From the NCBI GenBank assembly GCA_963931445.1, contig OZ007016.1, forward strand, positions 1,240,001 through 1,304,000: a stretch of DNA of 64,000 nucleotides. The letters are read 5' to 3'. Below, piece by piece: positions 46,215-54,499 of this stretch (positions are counted from its first letter, which is position 1; the number at the start of each line of letters is the position of its first letter). A program made the position numbers and the translations under genes. The notes beneath the pieces are model-generated. The model worked only from the letters and a program-made list of their open reading frames with translations, was not told the DNA's origin and searched no databases. The DNA comes from CALXVA01 sp944393025. Its GTDB lineage: Bacteria; Bacillota; Clostridia; TANB77; CAG-508.

Positions 46215-47103
46215 TTAAATTTCCCATTTTGGCACATATTCTTCTTCATGTTCTCCTAATTCCTGCATATAACCATTCTTTAAATCTAGAGTATATAAAA
46301 AATTTTCTATTTCTTTATACTCTTTTTTACTTAATTTTCTATTTATATACTCATCTTGTTTTGCTTTAAATGTTGGAAAATATTGAGCCATAATACTTAC
46401 ACAAATATCTTCTGGCATATTTTGTTTAATCCATTTTAATATATGTTTACTATTTTGTAAATGATTTGGTAAAATTAAATGTCTTATAATTATTCCTTTT
46501 TTTATCATTCCATTTTCATCAAATATTGCTGTACCTACTTGATTATACATTTCTTTGATTGCTTTTATAGCTACTTCAAAATAATTATTTATTTTTGAAT
46601 ATTTTTTTGCTAAATCATTGGCATAATACTTTAAATCAGGCAAATATACATCAATGTACCCATCTAAAGCTCTTATTGTTTCAATATTTTCATAAGCATT
46701 TGTATTATATATTATAGGTATATTAAGTCCGTTTGCTTCTTGCAATTTTTATTGCCTCTATTATGTGATATGCATACATTGTTGGTGTAACTAGATTTAT
46801 ATTATTGGCATTTTTTTCTTGCTGACTTATAAATATATCTGCCAATTCTTCAATTGATATTTCTCTGCCTTTTCCTAATTGGCTTATTTCGTAATTTTGA
46901 CAATATATGCAATTCAAATTGCAGTTTGAAAAAAATATAGTTCCAGATCCATTTTTTCCACTTATGCATGGTTCTTCATATTGATGTACAGACGCAAGTG
47001 CTATTTTAATTTTGTCATTACTCTTACACTTTCCGATTTGACCATTTTCTCTATTCACTTTGCACTTGTGTGGACATATTTCACAACTTTGTAATTCTTG
47101 CAT
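46215..47103 (-). CDS. PflA-like radical SAM protein, two frames joined at an in-frame CGG
   Basis: A 4Fe-4S radical SAM protein of the COG1313 type. The first frame carries CEICPHKCKVNRENGQIGKC and the cluster motif FSNCNLNCIYCQNYE, then EAIKIARSKRT-stop. The second carries LNIPIIYNTNAYE, DVYLPDLKYY, RHLILPNH and ICVSIMAQYFP. The CGG at 46731-46729 (codon 125) is the junction; skipping its C reads GGA CTT and gives SK-G-LNIPII, a 295-residue protein of usual size. Length 3n+1. Biological substrate unknown. Confidence 0.88.
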
Positions 47104-47151
47104 TTATCAAAAGCTCCTTTTTACTATTCAACGGTTAGTTTTCTTATTCAA

Positions 47152-47202
47152 GCCTGTCCCCAAAACGAACTTTTATTCGTTTTAAGACCTGTCCCTATTG
47201 CG
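47152..47202. repeat. GACCTGTCCC palindromic repeat, copy D
   Basis: GCCTGTCCCCAAAACGAAC and TTCGTTTTAAGACCTGTCCC back to back, abutting the 3' end of the DnaB-like gene and supplying its TAG stop (degenerate repeat end TTCGCAATAGGGACAGG). Confidence 0.85.
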
Positions 47203-49168
47203 AAAGACTTAAATACCCTAACTCTATCCATCTGTTATATGCTAAGTTTAAATTAAATACTAATTTAGGTTTTGCTCCTGCTCTGTTTTTGTCTACTACA
47301 CATGCATAATATCTTTCATCTGGATCATCATATTTTTTCAAATTGAAAAATTTTGTATCTACTTCTTTTAATGAATATCTATATTTATTTAAATCATCCC
47401 TTTGAATTTGTTTTATTAAACATAATGTATCTAGTACTTCTTTTACTGTTCTGCTTACTGCTAAGTCATTTACATCTAGATTTATTGGAAGTGTCTGGCT
47501 TTCTGTTAATTGAAGTGTTGAACATATAAACATATTAAAGTTTTGTGCTAAATTTGAAAGTATAGTTGCTGTCCTTTTTATTTCTTCTCCATTTCCAATA
47601 TTTGCTGTATCTGTTTTTAAAGTATCATAAAATACATATTCTATTTTTTCCTTATAATAATAATTCATTATTACTTTTTTTAGTTCATCATTAGTATGAT
47701 CTGTTATGTTTATAAAATAAATTGAATTATTTATTTGATTATTTAGCCAATCTGTTACTGCAATTGTTTTATTAAATTCTGTTGATACTTTTTGTAATCT
47801 TTTTATAAATTCTTGCCTTGATTCATCTTCTTTTTGTAAAACAAAGCCATTTTCATCAACTTCTACTTTTGCATCTTTATCTGCTCTGAATTTAAATTCT
47901 AATAATTCTCCTTCTGTTTTTGAAATTTGCTGTCCATGTAATTTTTGCATTTCGGGATTATTTAAAACTGTAGTTATTAAACAAAGTTTCATTTTTTCTT
48001 CTGACATTTCATTTGAAATTACAAGTACTTTCTTTTTATGCATAAAAGCTGTGTAGGCTGAAAGGTTAATTGTAAATCTACTCTTTCCTGAATTTGATGG
48101 CATAGCAAATGCCATTGTTTCTCCCTTTCTAATTCCCTTAAATACACTTGATAATATTGAAAATGGAAGTTCTAATCCATTTGTTAAATTATTTTCACCT
48201 TTTTCTAAAAAACTAGTTAAGTCTTCACTTAAAACTGATTGTTTAAATTTTTGAGTTACACTTACTTGTACTATTGCTGCCTTTACCTCATCTGTTGACA
48301 TTTGATCATATAATTCATAATCTGTTATATCTATTATTTGATTTTGTATTTCTTCTCGTGGTTCTTCTACATAGCTTTTTCTAATTATGCATAATTTTCT
48401 AAGTTCTAGATATATCTTTTCTGGATTATAACTTTTTTGCTCTATTTCAAACTTTAATTCTGATTTTTGTTTATATGTTTCATTATTATCTACTGAAAAA
48501 TTAAAACCTTTTTTAGCTATTTCTGGCGTAAATTTTCCACCTTCTGTAAACAAAATGCTTTTGTATATATTTAGTAAACTTTGGTCATCAAAGTAACATT
48601 CTTCAAATATAATATAATATTTTGTAATTAGCTTTGGATTATTTAAAAGCATCCCTATGTATGTTTTTTCTAATTCTTCGTTTCTTAATTTTTCTGGATA
48701 TGCTGATTCTTGCTTTTTTATTTCTTCTTTATATACTACTTTTTCTTTTTCATTATTCCAATCATAAAATTCATCATCTTCTTCATTATCTTCTATTTCT
48801 TCCTCTTCTGTATTATTTTCTTCTTCACTTTCATTGTTTTCGTTATAGTTTTCCATTTCATTTTCTTCATCTATATATTCATTCTCGTTATCATTTTCAA
48901 TATCATCTTCAACATTTTCTTCATTCAAATCTTCTTCTATTTCATCTTCAACATTTTCTTCAACTTTAACTTTTTTTCTTTTTCTAGGAGTAGCTTTAAC
49001 ATTTGGCTTTTCTTTAGTATTATTTAATTCTCTTATTTTTTCTAGTGCTTCTGATATTTTACCTTTTCCTAGCATAGTTCTTATTTTTTTTATCTCTTTT
49101 TTATCTTTACCTGCTTTTTCAAATGCATCTAATACTTTATATAACTTATCTATATTATTATCTGCCAT
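47195..49168 (-). CDS. DnaB-like RecA-fold helicase with a long acidic linker
   Basis: 657 residues. Residues about 70-150 are an acidic, Asn/Glu-rich linker; the C-terminal half has a DnaB-type ATPase core with Walker A FAMPSNSGKSRF (about 358), the LVISNEMSEEKMK motif, a Walker B-like YVFYDTLK, and KNRAGAKPKLVF near the end. It differs from the replicative DnaB in its N-terminus (MADNNIDKLYKVLDAFEKAGK). Possibly a divergent or element-borne helicase. The last codons and TAG stop fall in repeat copy D. Confidence 0.75.
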   Translation of the reverse strand: MADNNIDKLYKVLDAFEKAGKDKKEIKKIRTMLGKGKISEALEKIRELNNTKEKPNVKATPRKRKKVKVEENVEDEIEEDLNEENVEDDIENDNENEYIDEENEMENYNENNESEEENNTEEEEIEDNEEDDEFYDWNNEKEKVVYKEEIKKQESAYPEKLRNEELEKTYIGMLLNNPKLITKYYIIFEECYFDDQSLLNIYKSILFTEGGKFTPEIAKKGFNFSVDNNETYKQKSELKFEIEQKSYNPEKIYLELRKLCIIRKSYVEEPREEIQNQIIDITDYELYDQMSTDEVKAAIVQVSVTQKFKQSVLSEDLTSFLEKGENNLTNGLELPFSILSSVFKGIRKGETMAFAMPSNSGKSRFTINLSAYTAFMHKKKVLVISNEMSEEKMKLCLITTVLNNPEMQKLHGQQISKTEGELLEFKFRADKDAKVEVDENGFVLQKEDESRQEFIKRLQKVSTEFNKTIAVTDWLNNQINNSIYFINITDHTNDELKKVIMNYYYKEKIEYVFYDTLKTDTANIGNGEEIKRTATILSNLAQNFNMFICSTLQLTESQTLPINLDVNDLAVSRTVKEVLDTLCLIKQIQRDDLNKYRYSLKEVDTKFFNLKKYDDPDERYYACVVDKNRAGAKPKLVFNLNLAYNRWIELGYLSLSQ

Positions 49169-49342
49169 TTCTTTTGTTTTCTCCCCTCTCCTATATTTTA
49201 TAAAAATTCTATCATAGTTTTTTAGTTTTTACAACAAAAAAATTTTCATTAGCCATGAAATAATTTTATTACATCGGCAATGAAAATTAATTTTTTAATT
49301 TTACTTTCGTTATATAATCAAAATCTTTTATACAATAGGCAT

Positions 49343-49397
49343 AGACCTGTCCCTAAAACGAACTTTTTTTCGTTTTAAGACCTGTCCCCAAAACGAA
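49343..49397. repeat. GACCTGTCCC palindromic repeat, copy E
   Basis: GACCTGTCCCTAAAACGAAC followed by TTCGTTTTAAGACCTGTCCC. Overlaps the end of the small remnant reading frame at 49375-49509. Confidence 0.85.
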
Positions 49398-49509
49398 CTA
49401 TATAATCTTCTCCTATTTGTATAAAATGCGTTTTAATAGCATATCTGTTAAACTTATTCCCATTCACCTCCATTAAAATTTTTTTGTTTTCATTTGCTCT
49501 TAATTCCAT
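49375..49509 (-). pseudogene. Truncated N-terminus, possibly F420-ligase-like, ended by a repeat
   Basis: A 44-codon frame (MELRANENKKILMEVNGNKF, ...NRYAIKTHFIQIGEDY) preceded by AAAGGA about 9 nt upstream. The sequence resembles the start of clostridial coenzyme F420-0 gamma-glutamyl-ligase-like proteins, but the frame runs into repeat copy E (VRFGDRS-stop) and nothing of the remaining protein follows. The most economical reading is a gene remnant interrupted by the repeat. Family call is tentative. The rest of 49169-49686 contains two repeat copies and a promoter only. Confidence 0.4.
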
Positions 49510-49568
49510 ACTTTTTTCCTTTCTTTTTACTTCAATGCTGATTATAAATAAGAATCCTTAAAATAATC

Positions 49569-49597
49569 TTAAACTTTATAAAAAATTGTGATATAAT
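49569..49597 (+). promoter_or_regulatory. Promoter of the acyl thioesterase genes
   Basis: TTAAAC, 17 nt, TATAAT. Repeat copy F lies between it and the ribosome site. Confidence 0.6.
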
Positions 49598-49603
49598 ATT
49601 AAT

Positions 49604-49671
49604 GTTCGTTTTAAGACCTGTCCCTAAAACGAATAAAAATTCGCTGTGAGACCTGTCCCTAAAACGAACTA
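49604..49671. repeat. GACCTGTCCC palindromic repeat, copy F, in the 5' leader of a thioesterase gene
   Basis: Units TTCGTTTTAAGACCTGTCCC and GACCTGTCCCTAAAACGAAC, ending 4 nt before the AGGAGG ribosome site. It would be transcribed as a hairpin in the leader. Confidence 0.85.
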
Positions 49672-49686
49672 AAGGAGGAAATAAGT

Positions 49687-50100
49687 ATGATTTCAAAAAG
49701 TATTGTAAATGTTAGATATGCTGAAACAGATAAGATGGGAATTGTTCATCATTCTGTATACCCAATATGGTATGAACTTGCTAGAACAGATTTATCTAAA
49801 CTAGCTGGATTTCCTTATTCTAAAATGGAAAAAGAAGGAATTATGACACCTTTAATAGAATTAAATTGCAAATACTATAGCCCTGCTTATTATGATGATG
49901 AACTCATTGTAACTGCTACAGTCAGTAAACTTACACCTGCAAGACTAGTATTTTACTATGAAGTTTTTAGAAAAAATTTTGAAAAGCCAATTAATACAGG
50001 TTATACTGTTCATGCAATAGTTAATAAAGAAATGAAACCAATTAATACCAAGAAACTATTCCCAGAAATTTATGAATCAATGGAAAAAATGGCACAATAA
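49687..50100 (+). CDS. YbgC-like acyl-CoA thioesterase
   Basis: 137-residue hotdog-fold thioesterase. RYAETDKMGIVHHSVYPIWYELART is the family signature with the catalytic Asp/Glu environment; CKYYSPAYYDDELIVTATV follows. AGGAGG lies 7 nt before the ATG. Probably hydrolyses short or medium acyl-CoA esters; paired with the acyl-ACP thioesterase gene 14 bp downstream. Confidence 0.92.
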   Translation: MISKSIVNVRYAETDKMGIVHHSVYPIWYELARTDLSKLAGFPYSKMEKEGIMTPLIELNCKYYSPAYYDDELIVTATVSKLTPARLVFYYEVFRKNFEKPINTGYTVHAIVNKEMKPINTKKLFPEIYESMEKMAQ

Positions 50101-50114
50101 GGAGGAATTATTAA

Positions 50115-50837
50115 ATGATATTTGAATATAAAACAAGAGTTGATATAGGAAAAGTAAATGGTAATGCTTATGTTACTAATAAAGGTATGCTTGCACTTCT
50201 TGAGAATGTAGCTTGTATGCATTCTGACAAAGCGGGTTACGGCATTTGTGATATTCCAATAACTCATTTATCTTGGGTTCAACTAAATTGGAGGGTTACT
50301 ATTATTAGAAGATTAAAGTATGGTGAGGAAATTACTATTAGGACTTGGGCAAAAGAAGCTTCTAAAGTTACTACTCTTCGTGATTTTGAAGTTTTAGATA
50401 AAGATAATAATCAAGTTTGCGTTGGAACAACAAAATGGACATTAACTAACATTGATACTCAAAGCCTTGTAAAAATATCTGATGATATTATAAATGAATA
50501 TGAACCTATTAATAAATCAATAATGCCTGATTATGATTTTAAAAAACTACAAGAACCAATAAATTTTTCAAATGAATATATATATAATACTCAAAGAAGA
50601 GATATTGATGTAAATAAACACATGCATAATTTAAATTATTTAGATTTAGCTTATGAAACTTTGCCAGAAGAAATTTATAATAATGAGGAATTTAATAATA
50701 TTGAAATAATGTATAAAAAGGCAATAAAACTTGGAGATGTATCTAAATGTTTATATTCTTTTGAAAATAGTAAACATACTGTTGTAATAAAAAGTTTAGA
50801 TGAAAAATCTTTACATTGTATTATAAATTTATGGTAA
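50115..50837 (+). CDS. Acyl-ACP thioesterase (FatA/FatB-like)
   Basis: 240 residues with two hotdog domains. Segments GNAYVTNKGMLALLENVACMHSDKAGYG and RYGEEITIRTWAKEASKVTTLRDF-like, then QRRDIDVNKHMHNLNYLDLAYETLP with the Asn-His catalytic residues (NKHMHN). Ends fatty acid chain elongation by release from ACP. Same operon as the YbgC-like gene. Confidence 0.9.
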   Translation: MIFEYKTRVDIGKVNGNAYVTNKGMLALLENVACMHSDKAGYGICDIPITHLSWVQLNWRVTIIRRLKYGEEITIRTWAKEASKVTTLRDFEVLDKDNNQVCVGTTKWTLTNIDTQSLVKISDDIINEYEPINKSIMPDYDFKKLQEPINFSNEYIYNTQRRDIDVNKHMHNLNYLDLAYETLPEEIYNNEEFNNIEIMYKKAIKLGDVSKCLYSFENSKHTVVIKSLDEKSLHCIINLW

Positions 50838-50859
50838 GATTACTCATATATTTAACTTT

Positions 50860-50911
50860 AAAATTCATGTTAATTTAAATGTATTTTACCATTTAAGTTA
50901 ACATGAATTTT
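50860..50911. terminator. Bidirectional terminator between convergent genes
   Basis: 14-bp stem AAAATTCATGTTAA paired with TTAACATGAATTTT, extended by a second inner stem TTTAAATG/CATTTAAG. Confidence 0.8.
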
Positions 50912-50931
50912 ATATTATTAAAAAATAAAAT

Positions 50932-52050
50932 TTATTTTTTTAATTTATCATTTATATTTTTAAAAACATTATTTTTAGTAACATTAAATAATTCAGATAA
51001 TGTTTGTGAAATTATTAATTTGTTTTGCTTATTTGTTTTACGATATGCTTTTATAATTGTTCCCATTGTTTTAAATCTATTTTTAGACATTTCATATAAT
51101 GTTTCTGAATTTGTTTCATTTACAATTTTATATATAATGTTTATAAATTCACTTCTTTGTTTTGGTGTAAATTTAGTAGTCCATTCCTTTATTATTTCAT
51201 CTACAAGTTCACTTTCATTAGTTACTTCTTTTAAATATATAAAATCATTTCCTTCAACTTGCCAAGAGTATAAGTCATGTTGCATTATTCCTTTTTGTGT
51301 ACTTCTAATTATTTTGAATTTTTCTTCATGATACATAAGTTTCCCTATAATTGATGTTTGAGGAATTAATGAATTAATTTTATTTAACATCTCTTTATAT
51401 TTCAAACTTTTAATAATTTCTAAATTTAAACCTGGTCCATCATTATTATATACTTCAATAATATTCTTTTTAGTTATATTATTACAAAATATTGATGCAT
51501 ACATTGCTAAATTTCCACCTTTAGAATGACCACCTATTCTCATCTTTCTATGTGTATTTTTGTATACTTCTTCTACATACTTTACTGCTTCTTTTTGTGA
51601 CGGAATATTTATATCTAAACTTATGTTAAAGTCTTCTTTCCATCCAACTAAAGTATTATCTGTACCTCTAAATGCTATATATACTGTATTATCTGGTATA
51701 TATATTGTTACAGCTGAAAATTGCTTTTCTTCTTTTTTAGAAACCTGATTAATATACATATCTATTTTCAAATTTCCAAATCTTTTGCTATTTGCTAATG
51801 CAGGAAATAAATCTTTGTCTTCTTTTTGTAGTATTTTTTCTTCTGGAATTCCTATCTCTATTAAATATAAATACGCATTTCTAATTGTTATGTTTTTATA
51901 CTTATCCTTAATTAATTTATAATCTTCAAACACTTTATCTAATGGCAAATATGAGAATCTGGAAAGTATTAAATTATCTACATTATTAAATTTATCTTGA
52001 GTAAAACTCAAGTCTCCTCTCCATTTTATATAATCTAATATATTAGGCAT
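50932..52050 (-). CDS. DUF2974 alpha/beta hydrolase (lipase-like)
   Basis: 372 residues. N-terminus NILDYIKWRGDLSFTQDKFNNVDNLILSRFSYLP is typical of DUF2974. An alpha/beta-hydrolase core follows, with the nucleophile elbow GGHSKGGNLAMYAS near residue 173 and the preceding VYIAFRGTDNTLVGWKEDF. No signal peptide, so intracellular. Substrate unknown. Confidence 0.88.
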   Translation of the reverse strand: MPNILDYIKWRGDLSFTQDKFNNVDNLILSRFSYLPLDKVFEDYKLIKDKYKNITIRNAYLYLIEIGIPEEKILQKEDKDLFPALANSKRFGNLKIDMYINQVSKKEEKQFSAVTIYIPDNTVYIAFRGTDNTLVGWKEDFNISLDINIPSQKEAVKYVEEVYKNTHRKMRIGGHSKGGNLAMYASIFCNNITKKNIIEVYNNDGPGLNLEIIKSLKYKEMLNKINSLIPQTSIIGKLMYHEEKFKIIRSTQKGIMQHDLYSWQVEGNDFIYLKEVTNESELVDEIIKEWTTKFTPKQRSEFINIIYKIVNETNSETLYEMSKNRFKTMGTIIKAYRKTNKQNKLIISQTLSELFNVTKNNVFKNINDKLKK

Positions 52051-52201
52051 AATATATTCCTCCCAGATAATTAACTTTTTAAATTTTAGTTATTAAACAA
52101 CAATAATTATACAACATTTTTTTACATTTTAATACATTTTTATTTACTTAATCTAATTTTAATGATATACTTTATTTAATTATATGAAAGGAATAAGATT
52201 T

Positions 52202-52651
52202 ATGGTAATTAATAAAGATGGATTAATTACTGAAAATCAAAATACACAAGATAATACTTTGTTAAATGAACTAGATAAAACTAATTTAAGTGAAGAAATT
52301 AAAAATTTTGATTTAAACAGTAATAATGATAATGAATTTTCCAATTCAATTGAATATAATCAAAAACTTGATGAGTGCCTTAAAAATGTTGTTATCTCAA
52401 ATAATACTGAAAATATAACTAATATAGAACCTAATTCAATAACATCACAAAATAATACAAGTATTTCTAATTTATCTTCAAATGAAGATGAAAATAAAGA
52501 AAAAACAGTTGAAACTAATTGCTTAGCTTTAACTGTTCGTAAAGATTATAATTTTTCTATTGCAAAAAATACTGTATTTAAAACTATTCGCATGAGTATA
52601 AAAGTTGCAATATCAACATTAGTATTAAATTTGATTAAAATATTTTTTTAA
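52202..52651 (+). CDS. Asn/Glu-rich protein with a hydrophobic C-terminus, unknown
   Basis: I do not recognise this 149-residue product. It is low-complexity and acidic over residues 1-110 (Asn, Thr, Glu, Ser), then ends FKTIRMSIKVAISTLVLNLIKIFF, a likely tail anchor. The ATG at 52202 follows AAAGGA by 9 nt; an ATG 18 nt earlier overlaps that site. It uses a CGC arginine codon in the tail. Function unknown. Confidence 0.6.
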   Translation: MVINKDGLITENQNTQDNTLLNELDKTNLSEEIKNFDLNSNNDNEFSNSIEYNQKLDECLKNVVISNNTENITNIEPNSITSQNNTSISNLSSNEDENKEKTVETNCLALTVRKDYNFSIAKNTVFKTIRMSIKVAISTLVLNLIKIFF

Positions 52652-52687
52652 TATCTTATTTTACAATTAAGCAGTAAAATAAGATAT
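52651..52687. terminator. Bidirectional terminator between convergent genes
   Basis: 14-bp stem ATATCTTATTTTAC paired with GTAAAATAAGATAT; the loop contains the stop of the 52667 gene. Confidence 0.8.
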
Positions 52688-53719
52688 TATTTTTTTAAAA
52701 AATCTAAACAATCTATTATTATATACTACTGATAATGTATTCTTGCTATTTTCTTTGCTTATTTCTATAACCTTTCTATCAAATTTATTTAAAATAGATT
52801 GTTTATATTGTTCAAATTCATCATTCAAATCAAATCTTTTTTCTTCTACAATTCCAATATATTGTTTGTAGTTTATAATCTTCTCTGCATAAAAATCTAC
52901 TTCATCTATTGTATTTATCTTATCACAAATTTTATCAAAATATGTTTTTACTATTATATCTTGTAATTCCAAATAAATATCTACTATTTCTTTATTTATT
53001 ACTTCCTTGCTTTCTAGTTTAAGTTCTTCATTCGCTTTATTTCTTAAATCTATTATTCGATCAATTTTTTTTATTATTACATTTGCTTTTTCTTCAAAAG
53101 TATTTAAAAACATATCTTCAAAATTTTCTTTAGATGTTATAACCCCTTCAACGATAACATTTTCTCCCAAAAGATATATTATCTGATATATTAAATTTGT
53201 TAAAAATGGATAATAATTGGGGCTAATTGTTTTTAATATTATTCCATTTTTTTTGGTTATTTCTAAATTTCTTCCAAGAGCTTTTGAAGCCATATATTGT
53301 ACAGCAGCCTCATTTATCCCCATTCCATAAGTAGAAAATTCATCAAAATCGCAAAGACCTATTTTTTTAAGTTTGCCATTATCAGTTCTACTATCTTGTA
53401 AATAATGTATACACTCATGAATAATAATATCATCTATTTTATTAAAATTTATACTATTACTAAAATAAATAGAATTATTTTCATATACATAATTTACATT
53501 TGAAATATTAGAATCTTTTTTTACATTTGCAAAATACATTTTACAATTTAATAACTTAATTAGTATTTCATTATATTTTTCTTCTAATATAGAAAATGTT
53601 CTAACTAATGCTTCTGTTACTTCTTCTGCTATATATCTTACTTCTCTTGGTGTGAATTCTCTAATAGTTTCTATTCCAAGTTTTTCTAATTTTTTTTCTA
53701 AATTCACTTGTTCCTCCAT
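52667..53719 (-). CDS. Zincin-like protein with HECIH motif, unknown
   Basis: A 350-residue cytoplasmic-looking protein. A region DDIIIHECIHYLQDSRTDNG (about residues 108-125) holds an HExxH zinc-protease motif, and EAAVQYMASKALGR about 30 residues later supplies a possible third ligand. The rest is helical and rich in Lys and Ile; residues about 200-340 look like coiled coil. I cannot name the family. Reads opposite to the preceding gene. Confidence 0.65.
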   Translation of the reverse strand: MEEQVNLEKKLEKLGIETIREFTPREVRYIAEEVTEALVRTFSILEEKYNEILIKLLNCKMYFANVKKDSNISNVNYVYENNSIYFSNSINFNKIDDIIIHECIHYLQDSRTDNGKLKKIGLCDFDEFSTYGMGINEAAVQYMASKALGRNLEITKKNGIILKTISPNYYPFLTNLIYQIIYLLGENVIVEGVITSKENFEDMFLNTFEEKANVIIKKIDRIIDLRNKANEELKLESKEVINKEIVDIYLELQDIIVKTYFDKICDKINTIDEVDFYAEKIINYKQYIGIVEEKRFDLNDEFEQYKQSILNKFDRKVIEISKENSKNTLSVVYNNRLFRFFKKIISYFTA

Positions 53720-53819
53720 AATCTTATGTTTTTCTACATTATATTACAGTTAGATTTTTTTAGCAAGAACTTTTTTATTTTTCTGTAGTTTATGTGATAT
53801 ATTTCATTTGTAAAATATT

Positions 53820-54438
53820 TTATAATATATCATTAACATTTTCGATTCCTGGATATAATAAATTAATTAAATCATCATTTACAACGATTCTTAATTTTTC
53901 ATCTTGCTCTGTTAGTTGTATTTTCTTTATTATAGATTTATTGCCACAATTATTCTCTTTTAAAATATTGTTCAATACTTTTAAAGAGTATTCACTTGAA
54001 ATTTTTTTAGAATTTGATTTCAAATCTACTATTTCTCTTAACCATTCTGTAATAATTTTCTTATAATTTTTATTCTTAACCTCAATTATTGCTATAATTT
54101 TTCCATCATATTCTTTTATACTTTCAATAGACCATTCTATTGTATTAAAAAGATTTTTTTCTAATTCCTCTGATTGTGCATTATTTAAAATACTTTCATC
54201 TAATCCTGAAATTATACTATTATAGTCTGCATATTTATTTACTTCTTCTATATTTGATGTTTTTAATGCTGAAAAAAACTTATCTATAATACTCTTTTGT
54301 TCGGAAAATTTTTCTTTTTTTCCGTTCTTTACATATATGCAAGTTATAGTTATTCCAATAATTAAAAGAGAAACAAATAATAATACAGATATTTTTGCTA
54401 ATTTTCCGTTTTTTATTCTTTATAGAATGCTTTCCCAT
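53820..54438 (-). CDS. Membrane-anchored extracytoplasmic protein, two frames joined at an in-frame CGG
   Basis: The ATG at 54438 begins MGKHSIKNKK then CGG at 54408-54406 (codon 11). In frame the next section is unlike any protein and stops. Skipping the C reads GGA AAA TTA and gives GKLAKISVLLFVSLLIIGIT, a clear membrane anchor, followed by a 160-residue soluble domain (FFSALKTSNIEEVNKYAD, EYDGKIIAIIEVKNKNYKK, SEYSLKVLNNILKEN) to a stop at 53820. Length 3n+1, restored 205 residues. The C-terminal part alone (from 54023) is the piece seen as an independent frame. TATTTTCCTTTC (AAAGGA) lies before the ATG. Possibly an NTF2-like sensor domain; function unknown. Confidence 0.75.
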
Positions 54439-54460
54439 TTTATTTTCCTTTCTTATTGAA

Positions 54461-54487
54461 AGAAGAGTAGTGTTAAACTACTCTTCT
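54461..54487 (-). terminator. Terminator after the adhesin gene
   Basis: 10-bp stem AGAAGAGTAG paired with CTACTCTTCT just after the stop codon. Confidence 0.7.
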
Positions 54488-54499
54488 CATAAACAGCTA

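Noticed and set aside
48634..49027. Plus-strand Phe/Ile-rich frames opposite the acidic linker of the DnaB-like gene
   Set aside because: They are reverse readings of Glu/Asn-rich codons; the minus gene explains the region.
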